Source: Clostridiales bacterium (GTDB taxonomy: Bacteria > Bacillota > Clostridia > Christensenellales > Aristaeellaceae). Taken from it: a stretch of DNA of 64,000 nucleotides. The notes beneath the pieces were generated by a model that had not been told where the DNA came from, made no database searches, and saw only the letters and a program-made list of their open reading frames with translations. The stretch spans positions 1-64,000 of the forward strand of contig SVGQ01000002.1 of assembly GCA_015056245.1 (NCBI GenBank), written 5' to 3'. Of this stretch, positions 27,225 through 37,016 are shown piece by piece; position 1 is the stretch's first letter; every line of letters begins with the position of its first letter. A program made the position numbers and the translations under genes.

Positions 27225-28772
27225 TTAAATGAGCTGATACAGCTCCCGTTTTTCCTGTTCATCCGTCGTGTAGAGGATGTAGTTTTCATAAATGTAGTCA
27301 AGGGTCTCATCGGTGAGGATGCCCCGGTACACTTCCAGATTGCCCTGCACCACCAGCCATGTGATGGGATTCTCCATCAGGTAGGCTTCAAAGTCCTCCG
27401 CCCGGTTCTGGCCCACATTGTTGAGGATGTAATTGACCAGATTGATGCACTTGTAGGCAGGCAGCACATCGTTGTACACATAGAACCGGCGGGGCACACC
27501 GATGCAGAATACCGTCTCTTCCGCTTCCAGATCGAAATAATCGTAGAATTCCTGCTGGAACTCGATTTCTTCCTCCATGACCTCGCTATTGGCGTAGGGC
27601 TTGGGTGCAAAGGAAAAAATGGAGTTGTTGATGAGCAAAAACGCGATCAGGATGCCCACAACGCCCAGAGGAATGCTCAGGACCTCCGTCTTCTGGGCAA
27701 TAAGGCGGTAAACAGCCGTCAAAGCCACCAACGCGTTCACCGCATGGCCCACAGACAGGGGAATCAGGTGCTGACCGTAACCGGTCAGGGACACATAGCT
27801 GTCCGCAAACAACGCCGCACTGAACACCACCGCAAAGGCTGCCATCAGCAGGGGATGGCCTTCCTTCCGGCGGCCTCCGATGAGCCAGCATACCACCGCG
27901 ATGGCAGCAGCGATCAGGGAGCCGATCACCGGCGCATAGGAGGTGGTGGCATAGCTATCCCCCTTGGTGATCATCGCCAGACGGGCCTCCACGAAGCCCA
28001 TCTCCTCTGCACCGCCCACATGGCTGAAATTGCTCAGGATATATTCCTCAAACATGGGGCCGATAGCGCCGTTCACGCCCAGATAGACGAACACCGGCAC
28101 AGCGATCAGCGCCATACCTGCCACGCAGGCAAAGAAATCCTTCCAGAAGGGACGCTTTTCCAGTGCCATCCAGATCAGGTAGAACAGAATGATCACACCG
28201 TAGGCGGGCACATCGCTCACCTTGATGAGGGCGATGGCAGCAAAGGCCAGACCCAGCAAAAACGGGCTGGCCCACTGGCGCTTCTTTTCGCCGGTGACAG
28301 CGCGCACCAGCGCCCACAGGCCCACCACCAGCAGGAACAGATTGTATTCCTCGCCAAAGTTGCCGCTGTTGATGGAGTTGGTCAGGGTGGCAAAGTACAA
28401 GCCCACGGGAACCACCGCGCAGAGTGCGCTGCGCTTCTCGCCCTGAATCTTCCGGGCAGCGTTCAGGATGAGCAGGGTCGCCCCCACCATCATCAGCGTT
28501 TCGATGATGAACACGCCCAGCGTACCCTCCATGAAGAACTGGGGCAGGGCATTGAGCAAAAACAGCACCGGGCCCTTGTTTTCCACGATGTCCACATAGG
28601 GCACCCAACCCTGCGTGATGGCCTTGCCCACAGTGAGGAAAATGGCGTTATCCGCACCGATTTCCAGAAACAGCGGGCTGTTGTTGGTGGCGATGAAAAA
28701 TGCCATCATCACCGCCAGCAGCACGCAGGCAATCTCGCAAAGCACATAGAAAAACCGGTTCAGCTTTTGCAT
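27225..28772 (-). CDS. Polytopic GT-C-like membrane protein, 515 aa
   Basis: A protein with about ten or more membrane helices and a soluble C-terminal domain of about 120 residues. The first periplasmic loop holds IGADNAIFLTVGKAITQG and VPYVDIVENKGPVLFLLNAL, the D-x-x-x-F/Y...G...P-Y-x-D...KGP layout of family 39-like membrane glycosyltransferases. ATG 28772 is preferred over longer open frame, which overlaps rel. It lies 19 bp after rel and 24 bp before dtd. Donor and acceptor are unknown. Confidence 0.75.
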   Translation of the reverse strand: MQKLNRFFYVLCEIACVLLAVMMAFFIATNNSPLFLEIGADNAIFLTVGKAITQGWVPYVDIVENKGPVLFLLNALPQFFMEGTLGVFIIETLMMVGATLLILNAARKIQGEKRSALCAVVPVGLYFATLTNSINSGNFGEEYNLFLLVVGLWALVRAVTGEKKRQWASPFLLGLAFAAIALIKVSDVPAYGVIILFYLIWMALEKRPFWKDFFACVAGMALIAVPVFVYLGVNGAIGPMFEEYILSNFSHVGGAEEMGFVEARLAMITKGDSYATTSYAPVIGSLIAAAIAVVCWLIGGRRKEGHPLLMAAFAVVFSAALFADSYVSLTGYGQHLIPLSVGHAVNALVALTAVYRLIAQKTEVLSIPLGVVGILIAFLLINNSIFSFAPKPYANSEVMEEEIEFQQEFYDYFDLEAEETVFCIGVPRRFYVYNDVLPAYKCINLVNYILNNVGQNRAEDFEAYLMENPITWLVVQGNLEVYRGILTDETLDYIYENYILYTTDEQEKRELYQLI

Positions 28773-28791
28773 GGTCACAACTCCTTGGTTA

Positions 28792-30990
28792 TCAGTTGGC
28801 AGAGCGGTACACATCCACCACGTCGCTGCGCTTCTGGATCTGCTTGATGAGGCGGTCCAGCTGCTCGCGGCTCTTAACCTGTACCACCACGGTGATGATA
28901 CTGGTCTTTTTGCGGTCATGCCGCTTGGCAGAGGCAGCTACAATGGGAATATCCATGTTGCCGATGGTCATTGCCAATTCGCCCAGCAGGCTCACATGAT
29001 CGTAAGCAACGATATTGATGCTGGCGTTGAACTCGGCATTGGCCTCCGGGTCAGCCCAGGAGACTTCCACCAGCCGCTCTTCCGCCTCGTTCTGCATGTT
29101 GGAACAGTCCGCTTTGTGAACCGTTACGCCGCGGCCCCGGGTGATATAGCCGATGATCTCATCACCGGGCAGCGGATTGCAGCAACGGGCAAAGCGCACC
29201 AGCATGCCGCTTTCGCCCTTCACATAGATGCCGTGGCTGGGCTTGCCCAGCTGGGCCTTCACTTCTTCTTCGGATACTTCCTGCACCTTGGGGGCAGCCG
29301 CAGTCTCGGCCTTGTGCTGTTCCTCCAAAAGACGGGAGATCACATACGCGCTGGCGATGCCGCCATAGCCCACTGCGCCGTAGATATCGTTGAGTTCCGC
29401 AAAAGCGTAGCGTTTGAGCAGGCCTTCGTAATACTCCGGCTTGGTGAGCGCATAGAGATCCACGCCCCGACGCTTGGCCTCGTGCTCCAGCATATCGCGG
29501 CCCTTCTGCACGTTTTCGCCCTTCAGTTCCCGCTTGAGGAACTGACGGATCTTGCTCTTGGCCTGCTGGGTCTTGACGATGCGCAGCCAGTCATTGCTGG
29601 GGCCTTTGGAGTTGGAAGAGGTGATGATCTCCACCCGGTCGCCGGTTTGCAATTCGGTTTCCAGCGGCACGATGCGCCCGTTCACCTTGGCGCCCACGCA
29701 CTTGTTGCCCACGCCGGAGTGGATGCGGTACGCAAAGTCGATGGGGGTCGCGCCGCGCTGCATGCTGATGATATCGCCCTTGGGGGTGAACAGCAGCACT
29801 TCTTCACTGAACAGGTCGGTTTTCAGGCTGTCGATGAATTCCTTGCTGTCGCGGGTATCGCCCTGCCAGTCCAGAATCTGACGCAGCCAGTACAGCTTGT
29901 CATCCAGCGAGCCGCTCTTGGAGCCTTCCTTGTAGCGCCAGTGGGCTGCCACGCCGTATTCCGCCAGCCGGTGCATCTCCCATGTACGGATCTGGATCTC
30001 AAAGGGGAAGGGCATCTTGCGCCCGCCGATCACTGTGGTGTGCAGGCTCTGGTACATATTGCCCTTGGGCACGCTGATGTAGTCCTTGAACCGTCCGGGG
30101 ATCTGGTTCCACAGGGTATGCACGATGCCCAGCACGGTGTAGCAATCCTGCACGGTATCCACCATCACGCGCACGGCGATCAGGTCGTAGATCTGGTCAA
30201 AGCTCTTGCCCTGACCATGCATTTTCTTGTAGATGGAATACAGATGCTTGGGCCGTCCATCCATATCATAGCGGATACCCTGCTTATCCAGTTTCTCCGA
30301 CAGTTCGGAGATGACCATGCGGATGTTTTCCTCCCGCTCCGTACGGCGCAGACCTACCTTCTGGGCGATATCGTGGAAGGCTTCCGGGTCGATATATTTG
30401 AAGGAAAGATCCTCCAGTTCACTCTTGACCGAGCCCATGCCCAGACGGTGCGCCAGCGGGGCATAGATATCCAGCGTTTCGTGAGCGATGGCCCGCTGCC
30501 GGTTCTCCGCCTGAAAGCGCAGGGTGCGCATGTTATGCAGGCGGTCCGCCAGTTTGATGATCACCACGCGGATGTCCTTGCTCATGGCAAGGATCATCTT
30601 GCGCAGACTCTCCGCCTGCTGCTCTTCCCGGTTGGTGAAGTCCAGCTTATCCAGCTTGGTGACGCCGTCCACCAGCTGGGCCACCTCATCGCCGAATTCC
30701 GCGCGGATGGTTTCCAGCGTCACTTCCGGGCAGTCCTCCACCGTATCGTGCAAAAAGCCCGCCGCGATGGTGGTGGCATCGATCATCAGATCGGTCAGGA
30801 TGCTGGCAACGGACACCGGATGGATGAAATACGGTTCGCCGCTTTTGCGCACCTGCCCCATGTGGGCATTTTCCGCAAATTCATATGCTTTTTTAACAAG
30901 CTGTGCGCTTTCGCCGCCGGGATGCTGCTTCTCCACACGGGCCAGCATTTTCTCCAGAGGCATGCATTCGTTGGTGATATAGGTCAGCAT
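28792..30990 (-). CDS. rel: Bifunctional (p)ppGpp synthetase/hydrolase
   Basis: Makes and degrades the alarmone (p)ppGpp. The 732-residue product has all Rel domains in order: HD hydrolase (GFLHDTVEDCPEV, His-Asp at 81-82), synthetase (RPKHLYSIYKKM, then PGRFKDYISVPKGNMYQSLH), TGS (FTPKGDIISMQRGATPIDFA), a helical and Cys/His-containing region (RFARCCNPLPGDEIIGYITRG) and a C-terminal ACT domain. The RFKD motif is the RxKD signature of bifunctional enzymes. Oddly it is embedded between envelope glycosyltransferase-like genes. Certain. Confidence 0.97.
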   Translation of the reverse strand: MLTYITNECMPLEKMLARVEKQHPGGESAQLVKKAYEFAENAHMGQVRKSGEPYFIHPVSVASILTDLMIDATTIAAGFLHDTVEDCPEVTLETIRAEFGDEVAQLVDGVTKLDKLDFTNREEQQAESLRKMILAMSKDIRVVIIKLADRLHNMRTLRFQAENRQRAIAHETLDIYAPLAHRLGMGSVKSELEDLSFKYIDPEAFHDIAQKVGLRRTEREENIRMVISELSEKLDKQGIRYDMDGRPKHLYSIYKKMHGQGKSFDQIYDLIAVRVMVDTVQDCYTVLGIVHTLWNQIPGRFKDYISVPKGNMYQSLHTTVIGGRKMPFPFEIQIRTWEMHRLAEYGVAAHWRYKEGSKSGSLDDKLYWLRQILDWQGDTRDSKEFIDSLKTDLFSEEVLLFTPKGDIISMQRGATPIDFAYRIHSGVGNKCVGAKVNGRIVPLETELQTGDRVEIITSSNSKGPSNDWLRIVKTQQAKSKIRQFLKRELKGENVQKGRDMLEHEAKRRGVDLYALTKPEYYEGLLKRYAFAELNDIYGAVGYGGIASAYVISRLLEEQHKAETAAAPKVQEVSEEEVKAQLGKPSHGIYVKGESGMLVRFARCCNPLPGDEIIGYITRGRGVTVHKADCSNMQNEAEERLVEVSWADPEANAEFNASINIVAYDHVSLLGELAMTIGNMDIPIVAASAKRHDRKKTSIITVVVQVKSREQLDRLIKQIQKRSDVVDVYRSAN

Positions 30991-31042
30991 TCAGGTCGCC
31001 TCCTTGCGCAACCGGGAATTAAATGAGGCAAAGCCGCCGCCA

Positions 31043-32863
31043 TCAGGGATGTACCGGCTGCAGCTTCGCGTCCCCGCCCTCTGCCACAAGCTGGTAAAGA
31101 GCGCCGCTGCGGATGGCATCCGCTTCGCCAAACAGAGAGCCATAAGCCTCCCGGAAGCGTTCATCCGCATCGAACAAATACAGGTGGGTGAAGCCATCCT
31201 TCACAAGGAAATTCATCCACTCTTCCGGCGTGCTTTCCGGCATGGCGGAGCGGACGATCTTCACCGGGGTAAACTCGTAACGATTGATCAGGAATGTCAG
31301 GTCATTGTTGGTGGCAGACAGATAGCATACCTTGTGCTCCGGGTTCAGCGTATCCAGCACTTCCTGGGAGGGGCCGTTCACCGCGCGGCTGATGGCAGCG
31401 CCCCGCACATATTCCTGATAGCCGATGGTGTTGTTTTCCAGCCGAGCCGGGTTGATCGCCACCAGAACGCAGAGCATCAGCAGCCAGCAACGCCCGTCGT
31501 TGCCTTCCTGCGCCGGGTGATAGCGGCTGCGCAGCACCACCAGCAGCGCGCCCGCCAGAAAGATTGCCGCAGTGGACAGGTACCGTTCGCTGGCCATGGT
31601 GACAGCCGCTTCCCGTTCGGAAAAATGGAAGAAGTAGGTCAGCAACAAAAACGCACTGTACGCAACCGCTGCCAAGGCCGCTGTTCCCAGCAGCCAGCGG
31701 TCGCGGCGCAGGGATGCATCTGCCTTGGCGCCCTTGGTAGCCACCAATGCAACAACCATAAATGCGCCCAGCCACAAAAGCAGCGAATGCTCCGTAAAGC
31801 GCTGCCAGACATCTGCCTCAACCAGCTTACCAAGATAGCTTTGCAAGCCTTGCTGCTGATAGGGTTTCAAACCATTGGTAACGATCTCCACAAGCCGGTT
31901 GGTATGGGTCTGCACCGCCACCTCCCCGGGCATCAGAATGCCCAGATAAGTCTCCCAGCTTACCTTGCCCGCAAGGGCGCTGCCAACCAATGCCAGCGTC
32001 TTCAGCAGGCGGACAAGCAGCGAACCCTGGCGCTGAAAGCACAGAAGATCCACCGCGATCACCAGTGCCACCAGCAGCGCGATGCCCACACCGGAAACCT
32101 TGGTGATGGACAACACCAGAAGCGCCAGGCAGCAAACCGGCAGGGTTTCGCCCTTCTCCGGCGAGGTATAGGCGAAATACAGCGGATACACCGTCATGCA
32201 GCCCAGCAGGGAATCCACCAACAGCGAATTATAGCAATCCCCATTGAATACAAGGGGCAACAGCACGCACACCGTACCAAGGGGCAGAATGCTCTTCCAA
32301 TTCTTCCAGCTGAGATGACTCGCCAGCGGCATAAGCATGCTGAACAAGAGCAGATTGATGGAGCGGAACATGTCTCCTTCGTTCAGCGCACCTGCCAGCC
32401 AGTTCCAGTAGTAAGCCAGCAGCGCCGTCGCCGGGGGATAATTGCGGAAATAGACCGTGGACTCTTCCATAGCATTGGGAATCGCGTTGAAAAGCACCAT
32501 GTTTTTGATTTCCAACACCCAATGGGAATAGTCATCGTAATGATCGGTCACCCGGTTGCGGCAGCAAACCAACTGCCAAAGAAGAAAAACCGCGAAAATC
32601 AACAGTCCCGGGGTCAGCAGATCAAAAAGCCGCCTTCCCCGTCCCTTGAATACCAGCATCAGGCACACCACGCCGCTGGCGGCCGCCAGCCCCGTGACCA
32701 CATACGCGCCAGTCTCCAGAAAACCAAACAGGCCAAAGCCATAGAGCACCGCAATGATGGACAGGTGGGAAAACCCAAACATTTCCTCGATCTTCCGCTC
32801 CCACAAAAGCGCCAGCGAGCCAGAGAGGCTTACGATTACGAGGCCCATCAAAATCGTGCTCAT
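31043..32863 (-). CDS. Polytopic GT-C-like membrane protein, 606 aa
   Basis: A large membrane protein with about twelve helices and a C-terminal soluble domain of roughly 130 residues. The key loop reads RVTDHYDDYSHWVLEIKNM, an acidic motif in the first large outer loop, followed by YFRNYPPATALLAYYWNWL; this is the arrangement of lipid-linked-sugar-dependent GT-C transferases, though no specific family is certain. It follows the WecD-like acetyltransferase by 42 bp and precedes rel by 52 bp. Probable surface polysaccharide or protein glycosylation enzyme. Confidence 0.7.
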   Translation of the reverse strand: MSTILMGLVIVSLSGSLALLWERKIEEMFGFSHLSIIAVLYGFGLFGFLETGAYVVTGLAAASGVVCLMLVFKGRGRRLFDLLTPGLLIFAVFLLWQLVCCRNRVTDHYDDYSHWVLEIKNMVLFNAIPNAMEESTVYFRNYPPATALLAYYWNWLAGALNEGDMFRSINLLLFSMLMPLASHLSWKNWKSILPLGTVCVLLPLVFNGDCYNSLLVDSLLGCMTVYPLYFAYTSPEKGETLPVCCLALLVLSITKVSGVGIALLVALVIAVDLLCFQRQGSLLVRLLKTLALVGSALAGKVSWETYLGILMPGEVAVQTHTNRLVEIVTNGLKPYQQQGLQSYLGKLVEADVWQRFTEHSLLLWLGAFMVVALVATKGAKADASLRRDRWLLGTAALAAVAYSAFLLLTYFFHFSEREAAVTMASERYLSTAAIFLAGALLVVLRSRYHPAQEGNDGRCWLLMLCVLVAINPARLENNTIGYQEYVRGAAISRAVNGPSQEVLDTLNPEHKVCYLSATNNDLTFLINRYEFTPVKIVRSAMPESTPEEWMNFLVKDGFTHLYLFDADERFREAYGSLFGEADAIRSGALYQLVAEGGDAKLQPVHP

Positions 32864-32905
32864 CCGTTCGGTTCCTTTCGCTCCATGAAGTACTGATCCG
32901 TCAGC

Positions 32906-33640
32906 TTACAGATGCTTGACGTAGGTATACAGCGTATCGGAAATGGTCGCGCCAACGCTCACGTAAATCCGCAGCACCTTGGAGTTGTTGCTCACAAAGG
33001 TGGAAGTGAGCCGCTTGCAGTCGTAGGTGAAGCAGGTATCCAGCGTCTTTTTGTGAAGCAGCACGCCAAGGCCGCGGTCGTTGCGCTCATCGTACATGGC
33101 CATCAGCACCGGATCCACGGTGTTTTCATCCTTGCGCATGATGACAAAAAAGCCGATGGCCTTGTCCTTCTGATACACCTCGTAGAGATCCGCGCCCTTG
33201 ATGAGCATATTGCGCAGCCAATTGGCATAGCGGTTGCCGCCGATCTCCGGCGAAAACGCCGGATCCAGCGTGATACGGTCGCTGCGGAAGATGCCGGAAT
33301 GGATCTTTTCGAACACAGGCGCCCATTCCTCCGGGTTGGCGCAGTGCTTCACCGTCAGCCCCCGGTCAAAACGGGCGATGCCGTCCGGCGAATGGTAATC
33401 GCTGCGGCGCACCTCGATCTTGAAAACTGTCTCCACATAGGTATAGCCCAGCTTAGGCAGGCCAAAGAGCAAATGGGAGCAGTTGACCGGTGTTTTGAGC
33501 ACGATATACTCCGCGCCCTCTGCCGCCAGACGCTTTTCCTCCTCGGCGACAGCCTCAGGGGTATCCTGATCGCTTAGGAAGATCTCATAAGCGTTCACGC
33601 CCAGATTCTCTTTTTCCCACACGGCATGAATGGTCTGCAT
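32906..33640 (-). CDS. WecD/RffC-like N-acetyltransferase
   Basis: A 244-residue protein with two GNAT-like halves. The N-terminal half is shortened; the C-terminal half has YANWLRNMLIKGADLYEVYQ (the R-Y-x-x-W segment of TDP-fucosamine acetyltransferase-like proteins), IGFFVIMRKD, and the acetyl-CoA loop DRGLGVLLHKKT. STFVSNNSKVLRIYVSVG matches the family's N-x-x-[AV]-x-x-x-Y/F-x-x-G end. Such enzymes acetylate amino sugars, which fits the neighbouring glycan genes. The substrate is inference. Confidence 0.75.
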   Translation of the reverse strand: MQTIHAVWEKENLGVNAYEIFLSDQDTPEAVAEEEKRLAAEGAEYIVLKTPVNCSHLLFGLPKLGYTYVETVFKIEVRRSDYHSPDGIARFDRGLTVKHCANPEEWAPVFEKIHSGIFRSDRITLDPAFSPEIGGNRYANWLRNMLIKGADLYEVYQKDKAIGFFVIMRKDENTVDPVLMAMYDERNDRGLGVLLHKKTLDTCFTYDCKRLTSTFVSNNSKVLRIYVSVGATISDTLYTYVKHL

Positions 33641-33727
33641 GGTGTTGGCCTCCTTAGGAGAAAATGATGAAACAAGCTATTGATAGAAGCGCTGCTTGGA
33701 TTCGGCTGCGCAGGCCGATGGAGCGGC

Positions 33728-34723
33728 TCAGGCACCCAAAGCGGAGTTTCCTTCTGCTTCGGTGGATTCCACACACGAAGCGGCAGAAGGGGTCTGAAGA
33801 TCGCCGGAGCGCACCACTTCCCGCACCACAAACTGGGGATAGCGGTTGATGCTCAGATAGATGCGCCCGATATACTCGCCCACGATGCCGATCAGGCCGA
33901 TGATCAGGCCGCCCATGACCATGATCAGGGCCACAGTGCTGGCCCAGCCAGCCTGAATGGCAGGATCCACGATCTTGCGGATGATGGTGATCAGCGCGAA
34001 CAGGAAACCGATCGCCGCCACAATCCAGCCCAGATAGCTGGCCAGGCGCAGGGGCTTGATGGAGAAAGCGGTAACGCCGTTGAGCCACAAGCCGATGAGT
34101 TTTTTCAGATTGTAGCCGCTGCTGCCCTCCATGCGCTCCTTGTGCTCCACCCGCACATTGGCGTAAGTGCCCACACTCTGGAACAGAAGGCCCGTCACGT
34201 ACGGGAAGGGGTTGGGGTATTGCAGGGCGCTGTCCACCACAAAGCGGCGGCAGGCGAAATAGCTGTTGGCCTTCAGTTCCTTGGGCTGGGCAAAGAAGAA
34301 ATGGTTGCAGGCCGCGTTGAACTTGCTGCCCAGATTGCGGAAGGCGCTCTGCTTGCGCTCGCCGTACTCGGCAAACACGATGTCATGGCCCTCGTTTACC
34401 TTGTCGATCAGCTTGAGGCACTCGCAGGCAGGGGTCTGACCGTCATCATCCAGACAGATGATGATATCGCCCCGCACCTGATGGAAACCTGCCATCAGCG
34501 CGCTGTGCTGCCCGAAATTGCGGCTCAGATCCACCGCCACCACTTCCGGATGCTTCTGGGCCAGCGCCTTGATGGCATCGGCGGTATGGTCGGGGCTGCC
34601 GTCGTTGACCAGAATGATCTCACACTTTTCCTCCGGGCGGGCGGCGACGGTTTGCAGAATTTCTTCCACCACAATGCCTACGGTGTGTTCAGACCGGTAA
34701 CAGGGAATCACAAAAGATAACAT
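33728..34723 (-). CDS. GT2 glycosyltransferase with C-terminal membrane helices (GtrB/DPM-like)
   Basis: A 331-residue GT-A enzyme that charges a polyprenyl phosphate with a sugar on the inner membrane face. Motifs: FVIPCYRSEHTV at the start, ILVNDGSPDHTAD, the DxD-type ICLDDDGQTP, and two long C-terminal helices (about 230-285) as in GtrB/ArnC/DPM1. It would supply donors for the GT-C membrane enzymes in this locus, a textbook pairing. It lies 24 bp after the LuxC-like gene. Confidence 0.92.
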   Translation of the reverse strand: MLSFVIPCYRSEHTVGIVVEEILQTVAARPEEKCEIILVNDGSPDHTADAIKALAQKHPEVVAVDLSRNFGQHSALMAGFHQVRGDIIICLDDDGQTPACECLKLIDKVNEGHDIVFAEYGERKQSAFRNLGSKFNAACNHFFFAQPKELKANSYFACRRFVVDSALQYPNPFPYVTGLLFQSVGTYANVRVEHKERMEGSSGYNLKKLIGLWLNGVTAFSIKPLRLASYLGWIVAAIGFLFALITIIRKIVDPAIQAGWASTVALIMVMGGLIIGLIGIVGEYIGRIYLSINRYPQFVVREVVRSGDLQTPSAASCVESTEAEGNSALGA

Positions 34724-34747
34724 GGTTCTTGCCTCTTTCTTTGATGG

Positions 34748-35947
34748 TCAGATTGCGTCGATCACCCGGCTCAGGGTACGGATCAGGTCGATGCCGTCCC
34801 AAGTCAGGGAAAAATCCATGGTTGCGCCCACCGGAGCGATACGGTCAATACCGGCAAGGCGGTTGTCCCGCACAAAACGGCGAAGCTCGTCTTTGTCCAG
34901 CCCCAGATAGCTCAGGGTCTGATATTTGCGCTTCACCACCGGGATGAGATCAGCAAGCGTGTCCGTGGCATATTCCAGAAAGAACCCGCCCGGGCAGCGG
35001 TTTTCCTCGATTTCGCCGGAAAGCTCTCGAAGCTGGATGCGCACGATCAGGTTATCCGGCATGGGAACGACGCGGCTCCCCGGCAGCTGCAAAGCCGCCC
35101 GGCAGGCTGCTGTCAGCTTATCCACCGCCACCACCGGCTCCAAGAGATACCGGCTGGAAGCATAGCGGTGCACCGCGTTCCAGAAGCGGTCCTGCGCCTT
35201 CGCCAGCGTTTCGCCCTCGCCCAGCCAGTAAACCAGCCGGGGGGAGGTACAGGCATTCTGGTCGGTGAGGTACGTATCGTTGTAGAAACCCTGCGCGGCC
35301 TTTTCCAGCTTCTTGTCGTCCATTTGCAGAACGGCTTCGGCACGGATCGCCAGCAGGCTGTAACGATCCGGGAAGGTGACCTCATTGGCGTGGGGCATCA
35401 GGGTTGCCATGCGCACCCGGCGCACGGTCTCATCACCGCCCCAGATGATGCGGCTGTCACAGGCAGCGGACAGCTGCTCCGTGATGTCCTGCCGTTCCCT
35501 GGGGTAGATGACCACATTCACATGATCCCGCAGGGCCTTGTGAGCATCGTCCAAAAGCTGCTTCATGGCAGCGCAGACGATGCGGGTCTGGGGGAAATCC
35601 TGACTGGAGGCTTTCACCACACAGGCATTGCCTGCCAGCAGGGCAGCCACCAGAGAGTACGCAAAGTTGATGGGCACATTGCTGGGGGCAATGTGAAAGC
35701 TGAGTCCCCGGCCCAGCCTGTTATCCAGCGCATCCTGATATTGACCGCGCAACTGTTCCAGATGCGCCCGGCGGCAAAAAAACGCGAAGGTGACCACATC
35801 CGGGTAGGGACGGGCAGCCGGGGTTTTCATCAGCAGCGCGGACAGGTCGGACAGGAAGGAGAGCACTTCATCGGCAAAGGGCGCAAGGGGCTGGGCTTTT
35901 TCCCAATCGCCGCCGCACAGGAGGGTGCCAAGATCATTTCTGCTCAT
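34748..35947 (-). CDS. LuxC-like acyl-CoA reductase
   Basis: A 399-residue member of the LuxC / aldehyde dehydrogenase superfamily, which reduces an activated acyl group to an aldehyde with NADPH. Recognisable: FHIAPSNVPINFAYSLVAAL (nucleotide-binding entry), GNACVVKASSQDFP, IIWGGDETVRRVR and the catalytic-cysteine segment LTDQNACTSPRLVYW with C233. Start ATG 35947 overlaps the LuxE-like gene by 14 bp; longer open frame upstream is antisense-like sequence inside that gene. No luciferase genes are present, so luminescence is excluded. Confidence 0.88.
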   Translation of the reverse strand: MSRNDLGTLLCGGDWEKAQPLAPFADEVLSFLSDLSALLMKTPAARPYPDVVTFAFFCRRAHLEQLRGQYQDALDNRLGRGLSFHIAPSNVPINFAYSLVAALLAGNACVVKASSQDFPQTRIVCAAMKQLLDDAHKALRDHVNVVIYPRERQDITEQLSAACDSRIIWGGDETVRRVRMATLMPHANEVTFPDRYSLLAIRAEAVLQMDDKKLEKAAQGFYNDTYLTDQNACTSPRLVYWLGEGETLAKAQDRFWNAVHRYASSRYLLEPVVAVDKLTAACRAALQLPGSRVVPMPDNLIVRIQLRELSGEIEENRCPGGFFLEYATDTLADLIPVVKRKYQTLSYLGLDKDELRRFVRDNRLAGIDRIAPVGATMDFSLTWDGIDLIRTLSRVIDAI

Positions 35948-37016
35948 AGGTATCGCTGCACCCCCTGACCTCAGCCCGCTTGATGCGGCCCAGAATCTCG
36001 AATGTTTTGCCCTTGCGGCCGCAGGGGCAGTCATCCTCGCCGAGGATGCGGCCCTCGTCCTCAGTGAGCAGTACATGGCCCGGATAGCTGCGGGGCAGCA
36101 GGCTGCTGACCTGAATCAGGCCGGTCTCCCCCACATCCGCTACGGAAAAGTCCCCGGGACGGCGGATGGTGATATCAGACCACACCGGCGCATGCAGATG
36201 CCCGCATTCGCACTCCATATAAACGGTGCCGGTCTGCTCCACCATGCCATAGTAGTTATGCACCCGGGTAAGACCGCAGGTATCCCGCAGCGCATTTTTG
36301 AACTGCTCCGTGGTGATGTACTGATCCGCCAGCTTCTTCCAGCCGCCGCCGTGCACCAGAATGCCCCGGCTCAGATCCGGCTGGTAGCCGGTCTTTTTCA
36401 GCTGGTCGATGAAATGCTGCCAGATCATAAAGGTAAAGCCGAACAGGAAGATGTCCTCTCCCTGATGCTTCTCGAGGAACGCGGTCAGGCCGTCCACATC
36501 CAGCTGCATGTTTTCATCCAGCGCATACAGCTTATCCCGGGCGAACATGCTGAACCCCAGAATGCCCGCGCCCCGGGCAGAAAACATGGCCCGGTTCTTG
36601 ATCACCGCCGAGGTATCCAGAATGATCATGGGCAGGCGCTGCTTCCCCAGAAAATCCGCCATGATGGCAGCCAGCACCTTGCTTTGCAGCGTGCTGGTCT
36701 CCCGGTCCAGAAAAATGCGGCTCACCTGCTGGCCCGTGGTGCCCGAGGAGGTCATGGTGCGGTGCAGGTCTTCCTCCGGCACGCTTTTGAGGCTGAATTC
36801 CTTGAACAGGCGCACCGGCAGCGGCGGCAGTTTCTCAAAGGACTGGATGCCCGCCGGATCGCAGCCCATGGCTTCCAGCATGCGGGCATACTCCGGGCAC
36901 CGGGCCGCGTGATGCAGACTCAGGGCCTTCAATTCCTCAGTGAGAAATGCCCGTTTTTCTTCCTTTGCCATGCCATAGGGCGGCAGAGTGTGCAAGGTGC
37001 TTACCTCAATGGACAT
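35934..37016 (-). CDS. LuxE-like acyl-protein synthetase
   Basis: A 360-residue adenylate-forming enzyme of the LuxE family, which activates a carboxylic acid as acyl-AMP and hands it to the LuxC reductase. The P-loop-like MTSSGTTGQQVSRIFLDRET is at about 88-107; RGILVHGGGWKK and YYGMVEQTGTVYMECE are the later adenylation motifs, and a Cys/His cluster near the end (CECGHLHAP, DDCPCGRKG) resembles a metal site. ATG 37016 overlaps the ligase gene by 11 bp. Tight overlaps on both sides indicate one functional cassette. Confidence 0.9.
   Translation of the reverse strand: MSIEVSTLHTLPPYGMAKEEKRAFLTEELKALSLHHAARCPEYARMLEAMGCDPAGIQSFEKLPPLPVRLFKEFSLKSVPEEDLHRTMTSSGTTGQQVSRIFLDRETSTLQSKVLAAIMADFLGKQRLPMIILDTSAVIKNRAMFSARGAGILGFSMFARDKLYALDENMQLDVDGLTAFLEKHQGEDIFLFGFTFMIWQHFIDQLKKTGYQPDLSRGILVHGGGWKKLADQYITTEQFKNALRDTCGLTRVHNYYGMVEQTGTVYMECECGHLHAPVWSDITIRRPGDFSVADVGETGLIQVSSLLPRSYPGHVLLTEDEGRILGEDDCPCGRKGKTFEILGRIKRAEVRGCSDTYEQK

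Noticed and set aside
26181-31026. Two long plus-strand open frames (888 and 751 codons) antisense to MBL, dtd, GT-C-like and rel genes
   Set aside because: Sense genes are recognised throughout; no start signals or conserved motifs on the antisense strand.
34748-37016. Possible bioluminescence (lux) operon
   Set aside because: LuxC and LuxE homologues are present, but no luxA, luxB or luxD is found nearby; the context is glycan synthesis.
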